DNA of 8,348 nucleotides from Mycoplasmataceae bacterium. Lineage in GTDB: Bacteria > Bacillota_I > Bacilli_A > Mycoplasmatales > Mycoplasmoidaceae. Where the stretch lies: positions 1-8,348 of the forward strand of contig JAISKE010000032.1 of NCBI GenBank assembly GCA_031261045.1, given 5' to 3'. Under the pieces are notes generated by a model that saw only the letters and a program-made list of their open reading frames with translations, ran no database searches and was not told the origin of the DNA. Every line of letters begins with the position of its first letter. The first letter of the stretch is position 1. Shown in pieces: positions 1-5,162 of the stretch. Both the position numbers and the translations under genes were made by a program.

Positions 1-180
1 TAAATAAGTGTTAATGAAGTTAGCGGTATTTTGTCAAGCAACGCAAGGGAAGAAGTATGATTCAGTCTTAACACGGTTATCTTGGGTTGCAATCGTGATT
101 CGTGCTTGAGCGTTACCGGTTTTAGTAGTGTATGATTCCGGATCCGCTACTAATCGTCCTACTAGAAATACCTTATTCAT
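1..180 (-). CDS. ssb: Single-stranded DNA-binding protein, N-terminal part (runs off the window)
   Basis: SSB coats single-stranded DNA during replication, repair and recombination. Only the first 60 residues are inside the window. They read MNKVFLVGRLVADPE..., the classic first OB-fold strand of bacterial SSB, then a TGNAQARITIAT stretch and FFPCVAWQNTANF, which matches the conserved 'F..CVAWG..A' segment of the family. The W in that segment is encoded by TGA, one of the clearest signs of genetic code 4 here. The start codon lies inside the end of rpsF: the two genes share ATGAATAA (8 bp), so ssb is probably translated by coupling to rpsF. No strong ribosome binding site is seen in front of it, only a weak AAAGAA. 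The usual third gene of this operon, rpsR, would lie beyond base 1 and cannot be seen. Confidence 0.95.
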
Positions 181-625
181 TTATAGGTTCTTTCTTGAAA
201 TCCATCGCTTCTAATTCAGCTTGGGCCTTCATCTTTGCTTCTTTTTCGGCTTTGTAACGAGCTTGTCTTTCGGTAAACTTTTTTAGTTTCTCCGCAGACT
301 CTTTAACTTTTGCCGGGTTAGCTAATGCACGAGCACCATAGTCTTTGTCTAAATTAATAATTAAGTGGGTTAACACTGCTTTATTAATTAATGCTAATCT
401 ACGGAACTCTGCGATGTTAGCGGGAACCTCAGATTCAAAGTTATATTGCAGGTATCAACCTTTAGATTGTCCTTTAATATTGAATGCTAAGTCTCTTAAA
501 CCAAGCTCAGTTAATTGGAAGTCTTTGCTACTGTCGATGATTTTTACTAGTTCTTTAATTGAAGCTTTTGCAGCTTTATCGTCTAGCGAGCCATCAACAA
601 CTAGCATAATTTCATATTTTGCCAT
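173..625 (-). CDS. rpsF: 30S ribosomal protein S6
   Basis: S6 is a small-subunit ribosomal protein that binds 16S rRNA together with S18. The 150-residue product starts MAKYEIMLVVDGSL and carries the family pattern KELVKIIDSS, then LRDLAFNIKGQSKGWYLQYNFE and a later RRLALINKAVLTHLIINLD. The C-terminal part from about residue 110 is a Lys/Glu/Ala-rich charged extension, which makes it longer than the roughly 95-130 residues common for S6; such tails are frequent in Mollicutes. The tryptophan in KGWYLQY is a TGA codon, so standard-code gene calling would report only the C-terminal 67 residues. The start at 625 is chosen because it gives the canonical S6 N-terminus and has AAGGAG upstream (640-645), although the 14-base spacing is long. 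The last 8 bases overlap ssb, the usual rpsF-ssb(-rpsR) order. Confidence 0.96.
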
Positions 626-639
626 ATTGTATTAATGTT

Positions 640-645
640 CTCCTT
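640..645 (-). promoter_or_regulatory. Ribosome binding site of rpsF
   Basis: AAGGAG (minus strand), a perfect Shine-Dalgarno core. It sits 14 bases before the ATG at 625, longer than the usual 5-10. No alternative ATG, GTG or TTG with better spacing and the same frame is present. Confidence 0.6.
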
Positions 646-652
646 ATGGGTA

Positions 653-675
653 TTACCTATACTTAATTCAGGTAA
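653..675 (-). promoter_or_regulatory. Hairpin in the rpsF leader, possible S6:S18 autoregulatory site
   Basis: TTACCT and AGGTAA form a perfect 6-bp stem around an 11-base loop in the 5' leader of rpsF, 28 bases before the start codon. A second near-palindrome (683-700, CATTTAAAA/TTTTAGATG with one G-U pair) lies just before it. In many bacteria the rpsF leader carries an RNA element bound by the S6:S18 complex. The conserved CCG of that element is not clearly present here, so function is inferred from position only. Confidence 0.3.
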
Positions 676-707
676 AGAATTACATCTAAAATTTTAAATG
701 CTTAGAT

Positions 708-713
708 ATTATA
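708..713 (-). promoter_or_regulatory. Likely -10 box of the rpsF-ssb operon
   Basis: A perfect TATAAT on the minus strand, about 82 bases before the rpsF start codon. It would start a transcript near base 701 with a leader of roughly 75 bases that includes the two hairpins. No good -35 TTGACA is visible at 16-18 bp spacing, which is common for mycoplasma promoters. Confidence 0.5.
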
Positions 714-788
714 TAGATTTTTAGAGTTAATTGATTTATTTTTCTCTAACCTTGGAGAAGAATACGGATTGTAATTACAAAGTTCGTA

Positions 789-814
789 ACATTTCTAGTT
801 TGGTGTGAGACATT
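789..814 (-). repeat. Degenerate direct repeat, copy A (insertion-sequence end-like)
   Basis: On the minus strand this reads AATGTCTCACACCAAACTAG followed by AAATGT. It matches copy B at 871-898 in about 20 of 26 positions, with a 2-base gap, in the same orientation. Repeated blocks with a CACCAAA core followed by GAAATGTTACG-like sequence recall the multiple end repeats of IS21-family elements. This link is from memory and not tested. No istA or istB gene is nearby, so it would be a relic. Confidence 0.4.
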
Positions 815-870
815 TTGAAAAATTCAGAACCTCATGTAGGGTATTGTGATAATTCAGTTTAGGGTCAAGC

Positions 871-898
871 ACATTCCCACTTTGGTGCGGAGGACATT
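871..898 (-). repeat. Degenerate direct repeat, copy B (insertion-sequence end-like)
   Basis: On the minus strand this reads AATGTCCTCCGCACCAAAGT followed by GGGAATGT. It shares ATGTC, CACCAAA and AATGT with copy A and lies 56 bases from it. Confidence 0.4.
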
Positions 899-1056
899 CA
901 CTTTCTTTTCGTGCTTAATTTTACTACGAAACCACAAAATTAGTTTATAAAACAGTCTTTTATCGAGACATGTCAGACTCGCACAATAATTTTAAAGGAC
1001 TCCACTAAATTTTTTAAAAGCTGTGGATCGTTCGAAAAAGAGAAGATTGTAAACCA

Positions 1057-1078
1057 ATAATGGTGTTGATACCATTAT
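1057..1078 (-). terminator. Hairpin just after the 364-aa membrane protein gene
   Basis: ATAATGGT and ACCATTAT form a perfect 8-bp stem around a 6-base loop, beginning one base after the TAA stop at 1080-1082. On the minus strand it is followed only by TGGTTT, a poor U-tract. It may be a weak terminator or an mRNA 3'-end stabiliser. Confidence 0.45.
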
Positions 1079-1079
1079 A

Positions 1080-2174
1080 TTACATTCACATTTGTGAAGA
1101 ACTGCTCTTAGATGACCTAGAAGAACGTGATGTTGATGAATGCTTTTTCTTCGTAGGAGAACCAACCTTCTTTTTAGAATTGTTTATTTCTGATACATGA
1201 TTTGTAAATAGACTTGCAAAGCAACAAAATAAAACGCAACAAATAGTAAAAATAATCATTAAAGAGGAAGCAGCATTCTTAAGTATGTTTGCATGTAACA
1301 TAACAAAAATAGCAGATAGTAATATCATTAATAATGTAGAAATGATAAAAAATAATCATTCAATCAAACGAGTTTTATTTGAACCGCTTGTTACAAATAG
1401 CAAAGATGTCACAATGACTCACATAAAAATTAACAATATACACAATACATTGCAAAAATTATGAGCAAAACCAGAGTAACTATGCTTGGTTAAACCTAAA
1501 AATATGTATAAGGATACAAACGCGAATACAAAAACTAATGATATAACTACACCACTAAGTTTAGCCATTCTAATTCTATTATTTTGTGAAAAATCTGAGT
1601 TAGCCAAAGATACCTTTGCTACAATGTAACTTATTATAGTGAAAACCAAAAACACGGCAACCATAAATGTTGCTCATGGTCAATCTCCGAGAGCGGTCGC
1701 GTCGTGCTCTACGTCCCCTATGTAAATGCTTTTTAAAAAGAATAATCTAAAAGGAGTTTGATATTCCGCATCGTTTAAATTAACGGGAGACATATATCCT
1801 CAGTCATAATATCCCCATGTCAAATAGACATTAACAATCAAGAAAGTTACCGCAACAGCAGAAGCGACTCAACATAAGATATATATAAATGGTTTCACAA
1901 CAATATTACCACGTTTAGCATTAGTATACATTCATAAATTCATGCCCGCTACACAGCCCGTAATTATAAAAGTTCACCCAATAGAATCCATAGCTATTTG
2001 AGCAGGAACATATATTCGCAAGCTTTGTGGATTTTTTAATTGGATAAATTCTATTCAAGAAATTAAAATGATAATAGCGCCAGCGACAACGAATAAAGTT
2101 AAGAAACTACGTAAAATGAATAAAAAAATTCCACCACGATATTGATTATTTGTGTTTTGTTTTTTAATTTTCAT
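1080..2174 (-). CDS. Polytopic membrane protein of unknown function, 364 aa
   Basis: I do not recognise the family. Reading TGA as Trp joins two apparent fragments in the same frame into one 364-residue protein. It has about eight hydrophobic segments: residues 16-43, 58-83, 96-118, 167-190, 206-228, 240-261, 271-295 and 303-323. A polar loop of about 45 residues separates the third and fourth. The tail from residue 330 is hydrophilic, rich in Lys and Ser, with a run of Ser-Arg-Ser-Ser-type repeats. By the positive-inside rule the basic N-terminus (MKIKKQN) and tail would both be cytoplasmic, consistent with an even number of helices. The start at 2174 gives a natural basic N-terminus and lies six bases after a perfect TATAAT. 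There is no Shine-Dalgarno site, so the mRNA is probably leaderless. No transporter signature such as a Walker motif is seen. It is divergent from the antitoxin gene at 2297. Confidence 0.85.
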
Positions 2175-2180
2175 CTTGCT

Positions 2181-2186
2181 ATTATA
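2181..2186 (-). promoter_or_regulatory. -10 box giving a probably leaderless mRNA (gene 1080-2174)
   Basis: Minus-strand TATAAT, then AGCAAG (6 bases), then the ATG at 2174. Transcription normally begins 6-8 bases after the -10 box, so the mRNA would start at or next to the ATG. A TTGTTT 18 bases upstream is a poor -35 match. Confidence 0.6.
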
Positions 2187-2284
2187 TAACGTAATAAATA
2201 AAATAAACAAATTTCTATTGCGCTACAGAACTGAGACCTACTGAAAAAACAACAAACATTATTATATTTTGCTATAAAAGTTAA

Positions 2285-2290
2285 TATAAT
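2285..2290 (+). promoter_or_regulatory. -10 box giving a probably leaderless mRNA (antitoxin gene)
   Basis: TATAAT, then GCTTGT (6 bases), then the ATG at 2297. No Shine-Dalgarno sequence and no clear -35 box. The arrangement mirrors that of the divergent gene; the two -10 boxes are about 100 bp apart. Confidence 0.6.
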
Positions 2291-2296
2291 GCTTGT

Positions 2297-2557
2297 ATGG
2301 CCGATGTATTAATAAAAATTGATGATGAATTATTAAAAGAATTTGAAAAGATTTGTTTGGAAATAGGATTAGATACGCAAACCGCTTTTTTTGCTTTCGC
2401 AAAAACGGTTGTGCGTTCTAAAGGATTGCCGATTGGTATGTTTAATGCAAAACCTTTTAATGAAGAAGAAATGAAAAGAATAATAGACAGTTTAAAAACA
2501 TTTAAAGAAAAAATGGAACAGTTAAAAGTTATTCAAACTGAAAAGACTACGAAATAA
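2297..2557 (+). CDS. RelB/DinJ family antitoxin, no toxin gene recognised beside it
   Basis: Antitoxins of the RelB/DinJ family bind and neutralise RelE/YafQ-type mRNA-cleaving toxins and repress their own operon as ribbon-helix-helix dimers. The 86-residue product begins MADVLIKIDDELLKEFEKIC, the DNA-binding beta strand and first helix typical of the family (V.IRIDEELK pattern). It continues with an amphipathic helix (IGLDTQTAFFAFAKTVV) and RSKGLPI, close to the family's 'REGGLPF' end of the DNA-binding domain. Residues 47-86 are the variable toxin-binding region, rich in Lys and Glu. Normally the toxin gene follows directly or overlaps. Here the next 270 bases hold no toxin-like ORF in any frame, only a 17-codon ORF at 2558 that starts right after the stop. 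It may be an orphan antitoxin or a repressor reused for another role. The ATG follows a -10 box by six bases. Confidence 0.85.
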   Translation: MADVLIKIDDELLKEFEKICLEIGLDTQTAFFAFAKTVVRSKGLPIGMFNAKPFNEEEMKRIIDSLKTFKEKMEQLKVIQTEKTTK

Positions 2558-2584
2558 ATGCATGAATCAATTCAATTGGAACGG

Positions 2585-2617
2585 TTGCATATTAATTTGT
2601 TAATGCAATAAATTTTT
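2585..2617 (+). terminator. Weak terminator-like hairpin after the antitoxin gene
   Basis: TTGCAT (2585-2590) pairs with ATGCAA (2603-2608), with three further pairs after a 2-base bulge, and five T residues follow at 2613-2617. The stem is short and AT-rich, so this is a weak call. It could also serve the opposite strand. Confidence 0.3.
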
Positions 2618-2675
2618 CGTGGAGCGGAAGACAAATTAACAATACATACAGCATATTTATAATAAAAATGCTCAT
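2592..2675 (-). CDS. Possible 27-residue hydrophobic micro-protein
   Basis: This is a short ORF below usual gene-calling limits, beginning MSIFIINMLYVLLICL and ending with a polar HEKFIALTN-type tail. About 15 residues in the middle would make one membrane helix. It has a good ribosome binding site, AAAGGA (2681-2686) with 5 bases to the ATG, better spaced than that of rpsF. A TATATA-like sequence lies about 20 bases further upstream. Size and shape recall membrane-acting type I toxin peptides, but there is no sequence match I can name. It lies in the gap where the antitoxin's partner would be expected, on the opposite strand. It may be chance in AT-rich DNA. Confidence 0.3.
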   Translation of the reverse strand: MSIFIINMLYVLLICLPLHEKFIALTN

Positions 2676-2762
2676 TGGCTTCCTTTCTAATTTATGTTAT
2701 ATAAAAGCTGTTGGAGATAACTTCGGTTCATACAGTTTACTCATTGTTGTAAAAAATAGATG

Positions 2763-2768
2763 TATAAT
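2763..2768 (+). promoter_or_regulatory. Possible -10 box for gene 2834-3070
   Basis: TATAAT about 65 bases before the ATG at 2834; no good -35 is visible. The resulting leader would contain the Shine-Dalgarno site at 2817-2822. Confidence 0.35.
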
Positions 2769-2816
2769 AATTACGCAAGAAATTAACATTTTTTATAGCT
2801 TAACAAAAAATACAAC

Positions 2817-2822
2817 AAGGAG
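2817..2822 (+). promoter_or_regulatory. Ribosome binding site that fixes the start at 2834
   Basis: AAGGAG with 11 bases to ATG 2834. The in-frame ATG at 2867 is too far away to use it, so the upstream ATG, which requires TGA read as Trp at residue 11, is preferred. Confidence 0.65.
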
Positions 2823-2833
2823 TATTACCATTC

Positions 2834-3070
2834 ATGAAAGATTCGATAATTCAACAAATATTATGAATGGTGGGTATTTTTTTTGTCGCTATTGGAGTGA
2901 CAGTATTTATAGGTTCTTTTGCGACAAGTATCGTTGATACGCGAGCATATTATGTTGCGGCTACTGTTTTAATCAGTATTGGAACTATACTCTTGGGTAT
3001 TTCAATCATTATAAAAATTAGAAAATTTTTCGATGATGATACCACGCGAGACACAACCGTTTCAAAATAA
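2834..3070 (+). CDS. Small two-helix membrane protein of unknown function, 78 aa
   Basis: The family is not recognised. The product starts MKDSIIQQILWMVGIF, where W11 is TGA. It has two hydrophobic helices at about residues 9-31 and 39-62, joined by a short polar turn (SIVDTR). A charged tail follows, KIRKFFDDDTTRDTTVSK, with a basic start right after the second helix that suggests both ends are cytoplasmic. Gly-rich spacing within the helices (GVTVFIG, SIGTILLG) suits tight helix packing. It is one of the few genes here with a proper Shine-Dalgarno site. It converges on the minus-strand gene ending at 3104, and only 33 bases lie between the two stop codons, with no clear terminator in the gap. 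Confidence 0.7.
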
Positions 3071-3103
3071 TACTTTAAAACCGCAAAAAAATTAACGCCT
3101 AGA

Positions 3104-3682
3104 TTAAACTTTTTCTTTTGTAGATGCCGTAATAGGTATAGGAAAACGATTCCGATGTTGTTTTCACATTAGCATCTCTTGAATGAGGGATGTATTCTTT
3201 AAAATAGCATCGTCAGTTAAATGACCGGCGCTCCCTAAAGAACTACAGGCTAATCATTTTTCTCTAGTATCTGTAAAAATAATTTTCTTAACATCATTTA
3301 GGTTGCTAGATTTATATAACACCTGTTTGATTACAAAAGAACCTCAATCAGTTGTATTGTTGTAATAAGACTCAATAAATTCCTTTTGCTCAGGGGTTGG
3401 TTGTAATTTTGTTAATTTTATTTGATCTAGATGTTTGTAAAATTTTACAATAGTATCTGGAATTTGCAAAATAGTTGGGTCAAACAATAATTGACTTCAC
3501 GTATTTTTTTGCATTGTTGGATCGTTTATATGCGCCGCAGAGAAATGAGATTGCAATCAAGGGGTAAGAACTTTAGAAAAAATATTATAAACTGATGACA
3601 AAATATACTCGGAGACGGAGTGACATATATCCATAGGTGTCAACGTCGATGTGGGTTGAACTTGTTTCTTTTTTTTGTTCAT
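3104..3682 (-). CDS. Hypothetical protein, 192 aa
   Basis: No family is recognised. The start MNKKKKQVQPTSTLTP is basic and not followed by a hydrophobic segment, so the protein is probably cytoplasmic. All five tryptophans visible (in TPWLQ, NTWSQ, TDWGS, EKWLA and LMWKQ) are TGA codons, which is why no long standard-code ORF appears here and the gene is easy to miss. The sequence alternates polar and aromatic residues and looks like a mostly helical globular protein. It contains a central KLTKLQPTPEQKEF segment and ends in a basic patch (KQHRNRF). It is divergent from the zinc-ribbon gene at 3726 across 43 bp, so the two may be co-regulated. A TATATT lies exactly six bases before the ATG and no Shine-Dalgarno site is seen, consistent with a leaderless mRNA. 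Confidence 0.8.
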
Positions 3683-3725
3683 AGCATAAATATAATACTA
3701 TAATATTTGCAAAGAAAAAAAATAT
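3683..3725. promoter_or_regulatory. Shared divergent promoter region
   Basis: These 43 bases separate two divergent start codons. For the minus-strand gene, TATATT (3689-3694) lies six bases before the ATG. For the plus-strand gene, TATAAT occurs at 3691-3696 and 3699-3704, with TTGTTC (3675-3680) 18 bp upstream of the second. The -10 boxes overlap, so RNA polymerase probably cannot use both directions at once. The plus-strand gene has only a weak AAAGAA as a possible ribosome site. Confidence 0.55.
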
Positions 3726-4502
3726 ATGAACAAACCAAAGATATTGTCTACAGTAGACCCGACATCCTGCCCTAAATGCGGTTCCCGCAACATTACATCA
3801 GACACCATGGACGTCAAAAATGACATGATTGATTTTATTTGTAAGGCGTGTGGATATGCTTGACAACATAAAAAAGTTTCACAAGAGGTCGTTGGTAAAG
3901 TAAAAGAGTTCCAAAAACTTAAAAAAAACAACGATGAATATTTTTATAAACAACTTGCATTATCCAAAAAGATTAGTAATGCTTTTTTTGATTATTGTTA
4001 TTTAAGAGATAAAATTGTACGTAATTGGAGCGACGACGGCAGCATTAAATCATTGTCTGCATACAAAATTGTGTCGGACATTGATAAAAAAAATGTAAAA
4101 CTTTTTTACTTAAATGAAAAAAAATATTGGATGAATTTAAGTAGAATAAATAATATTTTTAAACCATTATGTCAACTTAACGTTCGATTAATAGCTATTT
4201 ACGAAAAAAAATCTATATTAACTGGAAATATTGTATCAACTAGAATGTATAAGCCTTGTATAAGATATTCTTTAATTACTTGACCTTCTACGGTTACTAG
4301 TTTATTAAACTCCGACGATGCTTTATCACAAATCAAAACTTACAAATGATCATGAGCCAATGATAACCATTATTCGATTTACGCATACCAAACATCTATT
4401 CCTTCTAGAATCGGATTAAATCTTATAGATTCTAATAATAAGGCTCTACAAACATATATTGAAGCAGATATTGTTGAAATTAATAATCTTATTTTAAAAT
4501 AA
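3726..4502 (+). CDS. Zinc-ribbon protein of unknown function, 258 aa
   Basis: The N-terminus has a two-pair cysteine zinc ribbon, CPKC (Cys15, Cys18) and CKAC (Cys39, Cys42), ending in CGYAW. This pattern is common in TFIIS-like and other small nucleic-acid-associated zinc ribbons. The ribbon is followed by a Lys-rich stretch (about 46-75) and a 180-residue domain that I do not recognise. That domain is rich in Asn, Ile, Tyr and Lys and includes SLSAYKIVSDIDKKNVKLFY and a Trp-rich TYKWSWAND; no catalytic motif is evident. At least four tryptophans are TGA codons, so a standard-code call would see only fragments. Base composition changes sharply within the gene: the first 90 bases are about 47 percent G+C by hand count, while 4081-4140 has about 13 percent. 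Together with the divergent 192-aa gene it may form a functional pair. A nucleic-acid-binding or phage/plasmid-type role is inference only. Confidence 0.8.
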
Positions 4503-4567
4503 TTCTGATTCACAAAATTAGTGAATGAAAGAGTTAACACTTTTTGAATATAAGCATTCATACTATA

Positions 4568-4585
4568 TAAAAATTCGAAACGAAT
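4568..4585 (-). terminator. Weak terminator of the 131-aa gene
   Basis: On the minus strand ATTCG-TTT-CGAAT is a 5-bp stem followed directly by a T-run (CGAATTTTTATAT), 20 bases after the TAG stop. In the same convergent gap, ATTCAC/GTGAAT (4508-4526) makes another small stem after the plus-strand gene, without a T-tract. Confidence 0.35.
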
Positions 4586-4605
4586 ATCATTAGATCTAGC
4601 CAAAA

Positions 4606-5001
4606 CTAATCTGGGAAATTTGAATCCAATTTAATGGTTTGGCCCATATTTTTGTTTTTCCCTTTGTTAGGAAGGGCGGGCTTAGATGGCTTGTTAGTCT
4701 CACGAGAGGGATGCTTGGTACTAGCCGTTGTGATAACGAGGTAGATAGTTAAACATCAAAATAATAAATCAATACCCAGCATTACTAGAGCAATGATTCC
4801 GTAAGCGGTAAATTTAATGGTATAGTCTTCAGTCCTCACAAAACTAATGCTGTCTGATTTTATTACGTTTGCTTGAGCTAAGATACCAATCAATGTATAT
4901 ATTCCCAATACCACCGCAGCAAATAGCGCTATAATTACAACGAGTCTTAGGTTCAAATTATACCTACCTATTTTTATAATATTTTTCGATTTGCTAAACA
5001 T
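4606..5001 (-). CDS. Two-helix membrane protein with basic Pro/Lys-rich tail, 131 aa
   Basis: The family is not recognised. It starts MFSKSKNIIKIGRYNL, a basic cytoplasmic-type N-terminus. Two hydrophobic helices follow (about residues 20-42 and 66-90), separated by a short outer loop. The W at residue 82, inside the second helix, is TGA; a standard-code call would stop there and lose the last 50 residues. Residues 93-131 are hydrophilic, with TNKPSKPALPNKGKNKN, and should lie in the cytoplasm. Both ends inside with two helices is also the layout of the 78-aa protein at 2834, though no sequence similarity is obvious. GGAG (5007-5010) with 5 bases to the ATG is a good ribosome binding site, and a TATAAT (5029-5034) would give a short leader of about 20 bases. 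Confidence 0.8.
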
Positions 5002-5006
5002 ATTTT

Positions 5007-5010
5007 CTCC
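5007..5010 (-). promoter_or_regulatory. Ribosome binding site of the 131-aa gene
   Basis: Minus-strand TGGAGAAAATATG: GGAG with a 5-base spacer to the start codon at 5001. It contrasts with the leaderless genes of the window. Confidence 0.65.
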
Positions 5011-5028
5011 ATTGGATTTGTATTAAGC

Positions 5029-5034
5029 ATTATA
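5029..5034 (-). promoter_or_regulatory. -10 box of the 131-aa gene
   Basis: TATAAT on the minus strand, 27 bases before the start codon. No strong -35 is seen. It lies directly beside the start of the plus-strand micro-ORF at 5042. Confidence 0.5.
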
Positions 5035-5041
5035 TGTTAAT

Positions 5042-5137
5042 ATGGCTTTTATGAATAAAAATCTCTTGACTATGTTTTACTTGTGGATTGTATTCATAAT
5101 CTGCAATAGGGTTTACATGGATTCTTTAAAGAATTAA
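5042..5137 (+). CDS. Possible 31-residue single-helix micro-protein
   Basis: A short ORF reading MAFMNKNLLTMFYLWIVFII then CNRVYMDSLKN, with one likely membrane helix. It has no Shine-Dalgarno site. A TATATG-like sequence just before it could serve as a leaderless -10, but the match is poor. It ends 25 bases before the large lipoprotein gene. It could be real, a remnant of a signal peptide, or chance. Confidence 0.22.
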   Translation: MAFMNKNLLTMFYLWIVFIICNRVYMDSLKN

Positions 5138-5148
5138 CTTATATCAAG

Positions 5149-5154
5149 TATAAT
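5149..5154 (+). promoter_or_regulatory. -10 box giving a probably leaderless mRNA (large lipoprotein)
   Basis: TATAAT, eight bases (ATTTTATT), then ATG 5163. There is no Shine-Dalgarno site. The alternative TAATAT (5151-5156) would give exactly the six-base spacing of the other genes. Confidence 0.55.
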
Positions 5155-5162
5155 ATTTTATT

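Larger units (their letters stand above)
714..1056. other. Gene-poor spacer with degenerate repeats
   Basis: No convincing gene is found on either strand. The minus strand stays open for about 85 codons with TGA read as Trp (roughly 996 down to 744), but this has no plausible start with a ribosome binding site and resembles no family I know. The stretch holds two degenerate direct repeats (789-814 and 871-898), a perfect 12-bp palindrome TTGTAATTACAA (769-780) and a hairpin of TAATTTT/AAAATTA (916-922 with 936-942). It may contain decayed mobile-element DNA. Confidence 0.5.

Noticed and set aside
345..635. Plus-strand ORF of 96 codons
   Set aside because: It lies entirely antisense to rpsF, a firmly identified gene; a shadow frame.
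744..996. About 85-codon open minus-strand frame upstream of rpsF when TGA is read as Trp
   Set aside because: It has no start codon with a ribosome site, and its composition and residues look random. It overlaps the degenerate repeats and probably stays open because TGA is not a stop.
2668..2937. Plus-strand ORF of 89 codons overlapping the 78-aa gene
   Set aside because: It has no ribosome site, a disordered mix of residues, and overlaps the better-supported gene starting at 2834, which has AAGGAG in front of it.
3698..3931. Minus-strand ORF of 77 codons
   Set aside because: It is antisense to the zinc-ribbon coding region, whose CxxC pairs make that frame the convincing one.
4379..4603. 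Minus-strand ORF of 74 codons
   Set aside because: It is largely antisense to the end of the 258-aa gene, lies in the convergent gap, and has no ribosome site or hydrophobic pattern of its own.
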